A stretch of 64,000 nt of DNA from Puerhibacterium puerhi (GTDB taxonomy: Bacteria > Actinomycetota > Actinomycetes > Actinomycetales > Cellulomonadaceae). Made by a program: the position numbers and the translations under genes. Shown here piece after piece: positions 8,126-17,694 of the stretch (position 1 is its first letter; each line of letters begins with the position of its first letter). Where the stretch lies: positions 19,152-83,151 of the forward strand of contig NZ_WUWN01000015.1 in NCBI RefSeq assembly GCF_009846865.1, given 5' to 3'. A model generated the notes under the pieces. The model worked only from the letters and a program-made list of their open reading frames with translations, searched no databases and was not told the DNA's origin.

Positions 8126-9754
8126 TCAGACCAGGTCGCAGACCACCCGGTCGCGGCCCGCGCGCTTGGCGCGGTACAGGCAGGCGTCGGCGCTGGAGAG
8201 CAGCTGCGCGGGGGTCGGCACCGGCACGGTGGGCGCGCTCGCGGCACCGATGCTCGACGTGACCGGCACGTCGCCGGTCAGCGCCGACCACGGGTAGGCC
8301 CGGATGGTGGCGCAGAGGTCCTCCAGCAGGGCGGCGGTCGCGGCGCGGTCGGCCCCGGCCAGCACGAGCAGGAACTCCTCGCCGCCCATCCGGGCGGCGA
8401 ACGAGCCCTCGGGCGCCTCGGCCGCGGCCTCCTCGAGCAGGTCGGCCACGGCCCGCAGCACCTGGTCGCCGACCTCGTGCGAGCACCGGTCGTTGACGGC
8501 CTTGAAGTGGTCGAGGTCGAGCAGCGCGACGGCCACGGGGACGCCGCGGCCCGCGGCGGCGGTGAGCAGCAGGTGCAGCTCCTCGTCGACGAACCGGCGG
8601 TTGTACAGGCCGGTGAGTGGGTCGCGCAGCGACAGCTCCCGGTAGCGCAGGCTCTGGCGCTGGGCCTCCGAGGTCTCGTACACCGCCTGCAGGGTGCGCG
8701 CCCGGGCGTCGCGCTCGTCCGACTGCAGCCGCAGCGCCTCGCGCGCGTACGCCTGGTGCTCGCGGAAGGCGGCCTCGAAGTCGCCGGCGGCGGCGTGCAG
8801 CTCCGCCTGCTCCTCCCTGGCCTCCACCCGCAGGGTGCCCAGGCCGAGCTCCTCGCAGATCCCGACGCACACGTCGAGGTTGCGCTGCGCCTCGTCGAGC
8901 CTGCCCAGCGCGCGCTGCACCCGCACCAGGGCGAGCAGTCCCTCGGCCCCCGCGTCGCCGTCGGCGTCGAAGCGCCGGAACTCGGGGTCGGTGGCCGGCT
9001 GCAGCACCTCCTCGGCCTCGGCCAGGCGGCCCATGCGGATGAGGGCGCGCGCCACGGTGTCCAGGCGTCCGAGGGTGAGCGTGCGCCCCTGGGCGGCGGA
9101 GAGCTCCTGCAGCCGCGTGGACAGCCCCAGCGCCGTCTCGGCGTCCCCGTGCTGCGCCTCGATGTAGGCCCAGTTGTTGACGACCGTGAGCTCGCGGTCG
9201 ACGTCGCCGAGCTCGACGGCCATCGCGAGCGACTCGCGGTACCGCCGCCGGGCACCCTCGACGTCGCGGTTGAGGCCGAGGGCGTCCCCGAGCCGGCACA
9301 GGTGGTCCAGGCGCATCGGCGCGGACGCCCGCTCGTCCAGCAGCTCGACGGCGCGCAGCGAGTGCTCCAGCCCGCGGGACAGGTCGCCGAGGTCGAGGAA
9401 GATCCGCTGCAGCACGTAGTGGGCGCGCGCGAGCACCAGCGTGGCGCCGTGCTCGGTGGCCCACCGCAGCGCCTGCTGCGCGAGGTTGCCCGCCGGGCCG
9501 AGCCGGCCGTCGCGCTGCAGCACCTCCGCCTGCGCGAGCTGGGCACGCATCTCCAGCTCGGTCAGCCCGTGGGCGCGCGCCACCCGCAGCAGGCGCTCGG
9601 CGCGGGCCGCGGCCCCGGAGGCGTCGACCCGGGGGAGCAGCTCGACCTCCGCGACCTCCGCCTCGAGGGCCGTGAGGTCGTCGGTCGAGAGCGGGGCGGG
9701 CCCGGCGTCATCGGCATCGATGTGGGTCACCGCCGTCACCTCGGATCGACTCAT
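8126..9754 (-). CDS. TPR-GGDEF diguanylate cyclase
   Basis: A 542-residue cytoplasmic protein without membrane segments. The first ~350 residues are helical repeats of the TPR type (for example the AELGDVDREL and LGRLDEAQRNLDV helices). The C-terminal GGDEF domain carries RDPLTGLYNRR, the substrate-binding DLDHFKAVND and the active-site motif GGEEF within ARMGGEEF. With these intact it should make cyclic di-GMP from GTP. No RxxD inhibitory site is obvious at the usual spacing. The gene stands alone and is convergent with the ABC permease. The TPR part probably binds a partner that controls the cyclase. Confidence 0.93.
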   Translation of the reverse strand: MSRSEVTAVTHIDADDAGPAPLSTDDLTALEAEVAEVELLPRVDASGAAARAERLLRVARAHGLTELEMRAQLAQAEVLQRDGRLGPAGNLAQQALRWATEHGATLVLARAHYVLQRIFLDLGDLSRGLEHSLRAVELLDERASAPMRLDHLCRLGDALGLNRDVEGARRRYRESLAMAVELGDVDRELTVVNNWAYIEAQHGDAETALGLSTRLQELSAAQGRTLTLGRLDTVARALIRMGRLAEAEEVLQPATDPEFRRFDADGDAGAEGLLALVRVQRALGRLDEAQRNLDVCVGICEELGLGTLRVEAREEQAELHAAAGDFEAAFREHQAYAREALRLQSDERDARARTLQAVYETSEAQRQSLRYRELSLRDPLTGLYNRRFVDEELHLLLTAAAGRGVPVAVALLDLDHFKAVNDRCSHEVGDQVLRAVADLLEEAAAEAPEGSFAARMGGEEFLLVLAGADRAATAALLEDLCATIRAYPWSALTGDVPVTSSIGAASAPTVPVPTPAQLLSSADACLYRAKRAGRDRVVCDLV

Positions 9755-9914
9755 GGTTGAAGGGGAAACCGCTTGTCCCCGTCATCGGCAGCCCCGCACC
9801 CGCGTTGAGCGCGCCGCGCCGACTTCACCCGGCCGGCGGCGGGTCGGGCGCCCGGCCTGCGGCGACGCCGGGGAGCGCCCTGGACCGCGCCGTCGTCCTG
9901 CGCGGGCCGCGTGG

Positions 9915-9926
9915 CAGGATCGCCCG
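9915..9926 (+). promoter_or_regulatory. -10-like hexamer CAGGAT before the TSUP gene
   Basis: CAGGAT at 9915-9920 ends 6 bases before GTG 9927, matching the leaderless pattern seen elsewhere in the window. Confidence 0.35.
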
Positions 9927-10703
9927 GTGCCCGACATCGACCTGCTCACCCTCGTCCTGCTGCTGCTCGCCGGCCTCACCGCCGGGTGGGTCGACGCGGT
10001 GGTCGGGGGTGGCGGGCTGATCCAGCTGCCCGCGCTGCTGCTGGTGCCCGGGCTGAGCCCGGTGCAGGCGCTGGCCACCAACAAGGTGGGGTCGATCATG
10101 GGCACCTCGACCAGCGCCATCACCTACGCCCGCCGGGTGAAGCCGGACTTCACCACGGCCGGGCCGCTGGCGCTCGCCGCGCTGGTCGGCGCGGTCGGGG
10201 GCGCGGCGCTGGCGTCGCACATCCCGGCGTCGGCGTTCAAGCCGATCATCCTCGTGGTCCTGGTCGCCGTGGCGGTCTACACGATCGTCAAGCCGTCGCT
10301 CGGGGAGCACACCCGGCTGCGCTGGGAGGGCAACGGGCACCGCTGGGCCGCGGCCGCCATCGGCCTGGTCATCGGCTTCTACGACGGCGTGCTCGGCCCC
10401 GGGACCGGCACGTTCCTCGTCATCACGCTGGTCAGCGCGCTGGGGTACGCGTTCCTGCCGGCCTCCGCGCTGGCCAAGATCGCCAACTTCGCGACCAACC
10501 TCGGCGCGCTGATCTTCTTCGTCCCCGCCGGGCACGTGGTGTGGCCGCTGGGCCTGGCGATGGGTGCCGCCAACCTCGTCGGCGGGTACGTCGGCGCGCG
10601 CATGGCCGTGGCCAAGGGCTCGCGGTTCGTGCGCGTCGTCTTCGTCGTGGTGGTCGGCGTGCTCATCTGCCGCCTGGGCTACGACGTCGTCACCGGAGCC
10701 TGA
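9927..10703 (+). CDS. TSUP (TauE/SafE) family transporter
   Basis: Inner-membrane protein of 258 residues with about eight hydrophobic helices, matching the TauE/SafE anion exporters for sulfite, sulfoacetate and related compounds. The family's repeated motifs are visible: the glycine-rich first helix GWVDAVVGGGGLIQLPALL, the TNKVGS motif with GTSTSAITY, and the second-half copy GFYDGVLGPGTGTFLVI. The GTG 9927 start is chosen because the family motif begins within 20 residues and a -10-like hexamer lies just upstream. Neighbours give no substrate clue. Confidence 0.9.
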   Translation: MPDIDLLTLVLLLLAGLTAGWVDAVVGGGGLIQLPALLLVPGLSPVQALATNKVGSIMGTSTSAITYARRVKPDFTTAGPLALAALVGAVGGAALASHIPASAFKPIILVVLVAVAVYTIVKPSLGEHTRLRWEGNGHRWAAAAIGLVIGFYDGVLGPGTGTFLVITLVSALGYAFLPASALAKIANFATNLGALIFFVPAGHVVWPLGLAMGAANLVGGYVGARMAVAKGSRFVRVVFVVVVGVLICRLGYDVVTGA

Positions 10704-10819
10704 CGCTGCGCCCCACCCTGCGCGTGGCCGGCCGCCGTCGCGGCGGGGCGGTCACCAGTCGTGCCCGCCGGTCACAGCGTGGCGCGTGCCGTGCCCGGCC
10801 CGCCAGGGTCGTGCACCGG

Positions 10820-10832
10820 TACCGTCGCCGTC
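10820..10832 (+). promoter_or_regulatory. -10-like hexamer TACCGT before the OsmC gene
   Basis: TACCGT at 10820-10825 lies 7 bases before ATG 10833, with no Shine-Dalgarno sequence between; a leaderless start is likely. Confidence 0.4.
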
Positions 10833-11291
10833 ATGACCCACACCTACGCGACGCGGCTGACCTGGCAGGGCTCGACCGGCGAGGGCTACCGGGCGTACTC
10901 GCGCGACCACGCGGTCGCCGCGGCCCCGGCCGAGCAGGAGCTCGCGCTCAGCGCCGACCCGGCGTTCCGCGGCTCGCCGGAGCGGCTCAACCCTGAGCAG
11001 CTCGTGGTCGCCGCGGCCAGCTCGTGCCAGCTGCTGTCCTTCCTCGCGGTGGCCGCGCGGGCCGGCGTCGACGTGCGCGGGTACGCCGACGACGCCACGA
11101 GCACGCTCGACCTGTCGCTCGAGCGCCCGCGCCTGACGGCGATCCGGCTCGCCGTGGTCGTCGAGGTGGCGCCGGGCACCGACCACGCGACGGTGGAGCG
11201 CCTGGCCCACGAGGCGCACGAGGAGTGCTACATCGCGAACTCGCTCGCGGTGCCGGTCGAGCTGGAGGTCAAGGTCGTCGACGCGGCCTGA
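10833..11291 (+). CDS. OsmC/Ohr-family peroxiredoxin-like protein
   Basis: A 152-residue protein of the OsmC/Ohr superfamily, thiol-dependent peroxidases acting on organic hydroperoxides. The two reactive cysteines of the family are visible, one in AAASSCQLLSF (near residue 67) and one in EAHEECYIANSL (near 130). The fold-typical PEQLVVAAAS stretch precedes the first. ATG 10833 is chosen over upstream starts because homology begins there and a -10-like hexamer sits 7 bases upstream. A second, different OsmC protein lies at 59354. Substrate preference cannot be read from sequence. Confidence 0.88.
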   Translation: MTHTYATRLTWQGSTGEGYRAYSRDHAVAAAPAEQELALSADPAFRGSPERLNPEQLVVAAASSCQLLSFLAVAARAGVDVRGYADDATSTLDLSLERPRLTAIRLAVVVEVAPGTDHATVERLAHEAHEECYIANSLAVPVELEVKVVDAA

Positions 11292-11421
11292 CGACGCTCG
11301 CGACGCCCGCACGTGAGACGGGTTCGACCGCCCGGGCGGCCGGCGCCTACCATCGAGCGTTCCTGCAAGCACCCGGCGGACCGTTGAGAGAGACGGAGGC
11401 CGGCGACAGAAAGTAGCGAGC

Positions 11422-12759
11422 ATGGCACTTGTCGTGCAGAAGTACGGCGGGTCCTCGGTCGCCGACGCGAACAGCGTCAAGCGCGTGGCCAAGAGGATCG
11501 CCGAGGCCAAGCGGGCGGGGAACGACGTCGTCGTCGTGGTGAGCGCGATGGGCGACACCACCGACGAGCTCCTCGACCTGGCCGCCCAGATCACCCCCCT
11601 CCCGCCGCAGCGGGAGCTCGACATCCTCCTGACCGCCGGCGAGCGCATCTCGATGTCGCTGCTGGCGATGGCGATCACCAACCTCGGGGTCAAGGCCAAG
11701 TCCTTCACCGGCCAGCAGGCCGGCCTGATCACCGACGCGGTGCACGGCCGGGCCCGGATCGTCGACGTCGTGCCGTCGCGCATCCGCGAGACGATCGAGA
11801 AGGGCCAGGTGGCGATCGTCGCCGGGTTCCAGGGCGTCACCACGGAGACCAACGACGTGACGACGCTCGGGCGCGGCGGCTCGGACACCACCGCGGTCGC
11901 GCTGGCCGCGGGGCTGGACGCCGACGTGTGCGAGATCTACACCGACGTCGACGGCGTGTTCACCGCCGACCCGCGCATCGTGCCGGCCGCGCGCAAGATC
12001 GACCGCCTCACCTACGAGGAGATGCTCGAGCTGGCGGCGTCCGGCGCCAAGGTGCTGGCGCTGCGCAGCGTCGAGTACGCGCGCCGCTACGGCGTGCCCG
12101 TGCACGTGCGCAGCTCGTTCTCGCACGCCGCCGGCACCCTCGTCGTCGGCACCCACGGCGACCGCATCGACCCCAACGCCCCCGCCCCCGCCGTGGCTCG
12201 CGCCGCCGGCGACGGGGCCGCCCAGAAGGAAGCAGAGATGGAAGCCCCGATCATCTCCGGCGTCGCGCACGACCGCAGCGAGGCCAAGATCACCGTCGTC
12301 GGCGTGCCCGACGTGCCGGGCATGGCCGCCCGCATCTTCGAGGTCGTCGCGGCCGCCGGCGCGAACATCGACATGATCGTGCAGAACGTGTCCGCCGCCC
12401 AGACCGGCCTGACGGACATCTCGTTCACGCTGCCCGAGGGCGACGGCCCCCAGACGATGGCCGCGCTCAAGTCGGTGCAGGACGAGCTGGGCTTCGCCTC
12501 GCTGCAGTTCGACGACCAGATCGGCAAGCTGTCGCTGGTCGGCGCGGGCATGAAGTCGCACCCGGGCGTGTCCGCCGCGCTGTTCGGCGCGCTGCGCGAC
12601 GCCGGCATCAACATCGAGATGATCTCCACCTCGGAGATCCGCATCTCCGTGGTGACCCGCGCCGACTCGCTCGACGAGGCCGTGCGCGCCGTGCACCACG
12701 CGTTCGGGCTGGACTCCTCCGAGGGCGAGGCAGTGGTCTACGCCGGGACTGGGCGGTGA
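11422..12759 (+). CDS. lysC: Aspartate kinase, alpha subunit with internal beta-subunit start
   Basis: Phosphorylates aspartate, the first step toward lysine, threonine, methionine and diaminopimelate. The kinase domain begins [11 protein letters not shown] and contains [15 protein letters not shown]. Two ACT domains (from about residue 280 and 350) bind feedback amino acids. The length of 445 residues is typical of the Gram-positive alpha/beta enzymes. An in-frame ATG at 12238 (Met273), preceded by AAGGAAG at ideal spacing, would give the separate regulatory beta subunit. asd follows after 6 bases, so the two form an operon. Confidence 0.96.
   Translation: MALVVQKYGGSSVADANSVKRVAKRIAEAKRAGNDVVVVVSAMGDTTDELLDLAAQITPLPPQRELDILLTAGERISMSLLAMAITNLGVKAKSFTGQQAGLITDAVHGRARIVDVVPSRIRETIEKGQVAIVAGFQGVTTETNDVTTLGRGGSDTTAVALAAGLDADVCEIYTDVDGVFTADPRIVPAARKIDRLTYEEMLELAASGAKVLALRSVEYARRYGVPVHVRSSFSHAAGTLVVGTHGDRIDPNAPAPAVARAAGDGAAQKEAEMEAPIISGVAHDRSEAKITVVGVPDVPGMAARIFEVVAAAGANIDMIVQNVSAAQTGLTDISFTLPEGDGPQTMAALKSVQDELGFASLQFDDQIGKLSLVGAGMKSHPGVSAALFGALRDAGINIEMISTSEIRISVVTRADSLDEAVRAVHHAFGLDSSEGEAVVYAGTGR
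12227..12240 (+). promoter_or_regulatory. Internal ribosome binding site and ATG for the aspartokinase beta subunit
   Basis: AAGGAAG stands just upstream of ATG 12238, which is in frame with lysC (codon 273) and opens a polypeptide starting [11 protein letters not shown], directly before the ACT domains. In Bacillus and Corynebacterium lysC, such an internal start makes the beta subunit of an alpha2beta2 enzyme. Confidence 0.75.
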
Positions 12760-13890
<1,131 letters not shown>

Positions 13891-13899
13891 GCCCGGTCC

Positions 13900-13934
13900 G
13901 GGCGGCGCCGGCCTCGTCAGGGCCGGCGCCGCCC
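13900..13934 (+). terminator. Terminator hairpin after lysC-asd
   Basis: Perfect 14-bp GC stem (13900-13913 with 13921-13934) and a 7-base loop, starting 10 bases after the asd stop. There is no T-run. Confidence 0.65.
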
Positions 13935-14002
13935 GTCCGCGCACCGTCGGCGATCGTCCCCCGCCGCTTCGACGAAGCGGAGTCGACGCAGAGGAGCCGT
14001 GC

Positions 14003-14356
14003 GTGTTCGTGCCGCCGATGATCGGACTGGTGCTCGTCGCCGTCGTCGCCGCCGTGCTGGCGCGCCTGCAGCGCGCTGGCCGGCTGCCGCGCAACGGCGC
14101 GGTCGGCGTGCGCACCCGGCGCACGCAGCGCTCGGACGCCGCATGGGCGGCGGGGCAGGCGGCCGCGGCGCGACACCTCGTGGGCCTCGCGGCCGTCGGC
14201 GCGGCCGGCGCCCTCGGCCTGCTCGTCGTCCAGCTCGCGGGCGCTGTTGAGGCGCTCGGCCACGCGGTGGTGCTGGGCAGCTACGGCGTCGTGATCGTGG
14301 TGGCGCTCCTCGCCCGGCGCGCGGCCGACCGCGCGGCCGACGCGGTCGCCGACTGA
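14003..14356 (+). CDS. SdpI-family small membrane protein
   Basis: A 117-residue protein with three hydrophobic segments. Between the first and second lies a basic loop of the SdpI type: RNGAVGVRTRRTQRSDAAW, then AAARHL. In Bacillus, SdpI is the immunity protein against the SDP toxin; actinobacterial relatives are mostly uncharacterised. The GTG 14003 start is supported by GAGGAG 7 bases upstream. No toxin gene is adjacent, so an immunity role should not be assumed. The gene stands alone and is convergent with the secreted-protein gene at 14382. Confidence 0.78.
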   Translation: MFVPPMIGLVLVAVVAAVLARLQRAGRLPRNGAVGVRTRRTQRSDAAWAAGQAAAARHLVGLAAVGAAGALGLLVVQLAGAVEALGHAVVLGSYGVVIVVALLARRAADRAADAVAD

Positions 14357-14381
14357 ACCACAGGTCCCGTGCGGCAGGGCG

Positions 14382-15344
14382 TCAGCAGGTCGCGGAGCCG
14401 GCGAGGTCGTCGCAGACCAGCTGCGTCCGGGCCTCGGTGACCGTGGCCGGCTCGCCGGCGCTGGTCGTGGTGATCGTCCCGGCGATCGGCGTCCAGTCGG
14501 TGCTGCCGGCGATGCGGAAGCTGCCCTCCCACGTGGTGGCGAGGCTGACGGTGACGCCGGACCGGTAGGTGTTCCCGGCGTCGTCGACGGCCGAGCCCGC
14601 GTCGCTGCCGGGCTCGCCGAGCCGCGTGTAGGTGTGGCCCACCCAGGACTCGTCAGGGGTGGGGTCGCCGTCCCGCCAGGGGCGGCCCGGGTCCGACGTG
14701 ACCAGGGTGCCGCCGCCGGGGGAGTGCGGGTCGTCGAAGTCCCAGGCGAACTCGACCGGCTCGGCCCGGATCGTGACCGGGACGCCGAGCAGCGTGACGT
14801 CCTGCTCCTGCGCCGCGGCGGTCGTGTAGGCCGGGTAGCGCACGTTCACCAGCAGCGGCTCGCCGCCCTGGAGGGTGACCGGCGGGGCGGAGACGCGCAT
14901 CGAGCGGAAGGCGCGCTCGGCCTCCGCCCGGATGTCGCCGGGCGTGACGCACTGGTCCTCGCTCACCTGCTCGGCCGGGGCGTAGGAGCCGTCGTCCTGG
15001 ACGCGCTGCACCCAGAGGGCGTCCAGCTGGTAGGTGCCGTCCTCGCACGGGGCGGGGACCACGGTCTCGGCGTAGCCCTCGGCGCAGGTGCCCGCCTGGG
15101 TGACGATGTCGACGAGCATGTCGAGATCGCCGATGGCGCAGGTCTTGGCGTCGGCGCGGAAGTACTTGTCCTTAGAAGCGGCCGACGATTGACCGCCACC
15201 ACTTGCTTCGTCGCTCGATGCCTTTCCGGTCGCACCGGCGAAAACTTCCTTTGTGTAATTGTCTGCCCAGCCGGAGTAATCCGTCTCGGGTGGTGCGAGC
15301 GCTACTCCTAGGATCAACGTGCTGGCGATTGCAAGAGCGTTCAT
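14382..15344 (-). CDS. Secreted protein with a PKD-like region, function unknown
   Basis: A 320-residue protein with a short N-terminal hydrophobic signal (residues 1-17, ending VALA before PPETD). A Ser/Gly-rich linker near residues 40-58 follows. Six or more cysteines may form disulfides. A segment near residue 200 (VEFAWDFDDPHSPGGG) resembles the WDFGDG core of PKD beta-sandwich domains. No catalytic motif is seen. It begins one base after the stop of the lipoprotein gene, so the two are coupled and probably act together at the cell surface. I do not recognise a named family. Confidence 0.72.
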   Translation of the reverse strand: MNALAIASTLILGVALAPPETDYSGWADNYTKEVFAGATGKASSDEASGGGQSSAASKDKYFRADAKTCAIGDLDMLVDIVTQAGTCAEGYAETVVPAPCEDGTYQLDALWVQRVQDDGSYAPAEQVSEDQCVTPGDIRAEAERAFRSMRVSAPPVTLQGGEPLLVNVRYPAYTTAAAQEQDVTLLGVPVTIRAEPVEFAWDFDDPHSPGGGTLVTSDPGRPWRDGDPTPDESWVGHTYTRLGEPGSDAGSAVDDAGNTYRSGVTVSLATTWEGSFRIAGSTDWTPIAGTITTTSAGEPATVTEARTQLVCDDLAGSATC

Positions 15345-15345
15345 G

Positions 15346-15990
15346 TCATTGCTCCGGTGGCTGAGCCACGTTCACGACAACCCACCGCCCATCACGACGG
15401 CCCACTTCAACGCGGGCGGTACTTACGCGTGGGTCTTGCTCGTAAACGGTGTTTCCAGCGGAGTCCGTCACGGTGGCGGCGGCCTCGTTGACTTCGATGT
15501 CCATGGGCCAGAGGCCGGTGGCACTGTCTTGCTCATACGCGTGCAGTAGCCGGGTCTGCGTTGCCCCGCCTTCCCAAGTGTCATCGCGCTGGGCGATTCT
15601 CGAGGCCTGCTCGAGCCCCTGGGCGCAAGGGGCGCACGCCTGGTGTGACATCGCCTCCCACTCGGCGGTGTCGTTGGTCTGCATGATGTAGGGGCGCAAC
15701 TGGAGAAAGTACTGCGCGGCCGCCTCAGCGCCGGCGGCGCCGTCGTCGTCCATCTCTGCCGGCCGCTCCGGCTTGACAACGACGCTCGAGGCGCTCGGGG
15801 AGGGTGACGGGGGTTCCGAAGAGCTCGCACTCGCGCTCGCCTTGGCGCTCGACGAGGGCGGCGGCGGCGAGTCGGGATCGTCGGCGGAGCAACCGGCCAG
15901 GGCCAGCATCGTCGCAAGGCCCCCGCCCGCGATGGCGGCCCACCCTCGTGGCCGGCCGCGGCTCCGGGCCTGGGTCCAGGTGCGCATCAT
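15346..15990 (-). CDS. DUF6318-family lipoprotein
   Basis: A predicted lipoprotein of 214 residues. The start at 15990 is chosen because GGGGGAAG precedes it at good spacing and the N-terminus then reads as a signal peptide with basic residues, a hydrophobic core and the lipobox LALAGC (cysteine near residue 30). A low-complexity Ser/Pro/Ala linker follows (about 35-65). The globular region begins around residue 75 and has the features of DUF6318 (AAQYFLQLRPYIMQTND, then the paired cysteines in SHQACAPC). The function is unknown. It is coupled to the secreted protein downstream. Confidence 0.78.
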   Translation of the reverse strand: MMRTWTQARSRGRPRGWAAIAGGGLATMLALAGCSADDPDSPPPPSSSAKASASASSSEPPSPSPSASSVVVKPERPAEMDDDGAAGAEAAAQYFLQLRPYIMQTNDTAEWEAMSHQACAPCAQGLEQASRIAQRDDTWEGGATQTRLLHAYEQDSATGLWPMDIEVNEAAATVTDSAGNTVYEQDPRVSTARVEVGRRDGRWVVVNVAQPPEQ

Positions 15991-16153
15991 GTCGTGGCTT
16001 CCCCCTGACGGCAGCGACAACATCGCCACGATAGAGGATCGCCATCCGGAGCGCCTGGGGCCTGTGGACAGCCCCACGGCGCCGCTGACGGCGCTCGGCG
16101 TCCGCGCGTTGCCACCGCAGCTCCTCCCCGGAAACTCTTGTGCCCACACCAGC

Positions 16154-16189
16154 CTCTGTGGTTCATTAGTCGAGTAATGAACCACAGAG
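16154..16189. promoter_or_regulatory. Perfect inverted-repeat operator (15-bp arms) upstream of the GntR/YtrA gene
   Basis: Arms 16154-16168 and 16175-16189 are exact reverse complements around a 6-base centre. The core reads GTTCATTA-N6-TAATGAAC and is AT-rich in a GC-rich setting. It lies 51 bases before the GntR-family start and between divergent genes. This is the arrangement expected for an autoregulated YtrA-type repressor. Confidence 0.75.
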
Positions 16190-16240
16190 CCACCGCCGCA
16201 CTCGCGGCGGCACCCGCCACGACACCCCAGAGGCAAGCGC

Positions 16241-16681
16241 ATGTTCGACGGACCTGAGCCGATCTACCTGCAGATCGCGCAGATGATCCGCGCGCAGGTG
16301 CTCGCCGGCGAGCTCGGTGAGGAGGAGCAGGTCATGTCGACGACGCAGTTCGCCACTACGTTCCGCATCAACCCGGCGACGGCGGCCAAGGCGTTCGCCG
16401 AGCTCGTCGACGAGGGCCTGCTGTACAAGCGCCGGGGCCTGGGGATGTTCGTGGCCCCGGGCGCCCGCGAGAAGCTCCTCGGCGAGCACCGTCGCCGCTA
16501 CTTCGACGAGGTCCTCGACCCGGCCCTCGCCCAGGCCGACATCCTCGGCATCCCCACCGCGGACGTCGTCGCGTACGTCCTCGGCCGCTCCGGCTCCGTC
16601 GCCGGCCCCGCCGACGAACGCCCCGCCCCCGCCGGCCCGGTCCGCGACCACCTAACCCATCCCGACCCGAAGGGCCCGTGA
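16241..16681 (+). CDS. GntR-family regulator, YtrA subfamily
   Basis: A 146-residue cytoplasmic repressor. The winged HTH begins PIYLQIAQMIRAQVLAGEL and contains STTQFATTFRINPATAAKAFAEL with the wing YKRRGLGMFV. The C-terminal part is short, as in YtrA, which lacks a large effector domain. It is first in an operon of two ATPases and two membrane proteins, with successive overlaps (GTGA, ATGA), the same layout as ytr-type loci that respond to cell-wall-active compounds. A perfect inverted repeat just upstream is its likely operator. Confidence 0.9.
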   Translation: MFDGPEPIYLQIAQMIRAQVLAGELGEEEQVMSTTQFATTFRINPATAAKAFAELVDEGLLYKRRGLGMFVAPGAREKLLGEHRRRYFDEVLDPALAQADILGIPTADVVAYVLGRSGSVAGPADERPAPAGPVRDHLTHPDPKGP

Positions 16682-17694
16682 CCATGCCACCGCCCCTGCC
16701 CCCGCTGCCGCCGTTCGCTGCCCAGGTCGACGACGTCGTCGTCCGCTTCGGCCGTCGCCGGGACATCGACGTCGCCGCGGGCACGACCCACGTCAGCGAC
16801 TCCTCCACCGCCCTCGACGGCGCGACCCTCGCCATCCGCCCCGGCGTCATCACGGGCATCCTCGGCCGCAACGGCGCCGGCAAGACCACGCTCCTGTCCC
16901 TCCTCGCCGGCTTCACCCGGCCCACCAGCGGTTCCGTCCGCGTCGGGCCCACCGGCCAGATGGAGGAGCCGTGGGAGAACCCGTGGGTCACCTCGGGCAC
17001 CCTGCTGGTCCGCGAGAGCGGCGACGTCGTCGACGACGAGAAGGTGTCCTGGGCGCTCAAGTACTACGCCGCCATGCGCCCCGGGTGGGACGCCGACCTG
17101 GCCGAGCGGCTGCTCGACCGCTTCGAGGTCGACACCCGCAAGAAGCCCACCGCCCTCTCGCGCGGCAAGCGCTCCGCTGTCGGCGCCACGATCGGCCTGG
17201 CGTCGCGGGCCCTGCTGACCATCTTCGACGAGGTCTACCTCGGCATGGACGCGCCCACGCGCTACGCCTTCTACGACGAGCTGCTGGCCGACTACGCCGA
17301 GCACCCCCGCACGATCCTGCTGTCCAGCCACCTGGTCGAGGAGGTCGAGCGGCTCTTCGAGGACGTCGTGGTCATCGACCGCGGTCGCGTCCTCATCGCG
17401 GAGACGGCCGACGAGATGCGCTCCCGCGGCGTCTCGCTGACCGGCCCCGCGGCCGCCGTCGAGCGCCTCGCCGCCGGCCGCGAGGTGCTGCACCGCCAGC
17501 AGCTCGGCGGCACCGTGCAGGTCACGCTGGCCGGCGCCCTGCCCGACGACGTCGTCGCGGCCGCGCAGGCGGCGGGCGTCGCCGTCGGGGCGGTGCCGCT
17601 GCAGGACCTGTTCGTGCGCCTCACCGACCACGCCGCCCCGGCGCGCCCCGGCGCGCCGGAGTCCGAGACCGTCCCGAGAGGAGCGCTGCGATGA
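16678..17694 (+). CDS. ABC transporter ATP-binding protein (YtrB-like)
   Basis: First ATPase of the YtrA-type operon, 338 residues. Walker A is GRNGAGKTT near residue 62. The signature is unusual, LSRGKRSAVG in place of LSGGQ. Walker B IFDEVYLGMD departs from the common LLDEPT pattern, and the switch histidine is in SSHLVEEVERL. These deviations are typical of YtrB-type ATPases. GTG 16678 overlaps the regulator's stop; ATG 16684 is an alternative. The stop overlaps the next gene. The likely role is ATP-driven transport or envelope remodelling with the membrane protein encoded next. Confidence 0.87.
   Translation: MTMPPPLPPLPPFAAQVDDVVVRFGRRRDIDVAAGTTHVSDSSTALDGATLAIRPGVITGILGRNGAGKTTLLSLLAGFTRPTSGSVRVGPTGQMEEPWENPWVTSGTLLVRESGDVVDDEKVSWALKYYAAMRPGWDADLAERLLDRFEVDTRKKPTALSRGKRSAVGATIGLASRALLTIFDEVYLGMDAPTRYAFYDELLADYAEHPRTILLSSHLVEEVERLFEDVVVIDRGRVLIAETADEMRSRGVSLTGPAAAVERLAAGREVLHRQQLGGTVQVTLAGALPDDVVAAAQAAGVAVGAVPLQDLFVRLTDHAAPARPGAPESETVPRGALR

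Noticed and set aside
11292..11421. Lysine riboswitch or leader peptide upstream of lysC
   Set aside because: The leader is only about 70-130 bases with no conserved L-box elements and no Lys/Thr-rich short frame. A TACCAT hexamer at 11348 is the only visible signal.
14003..14356. Immunity gene of a killing-factor operon
   Set aside because: SdpI-like proteins are widespread without toxins, and neither neighbour resembles SdpA, SdpB or SdpC.
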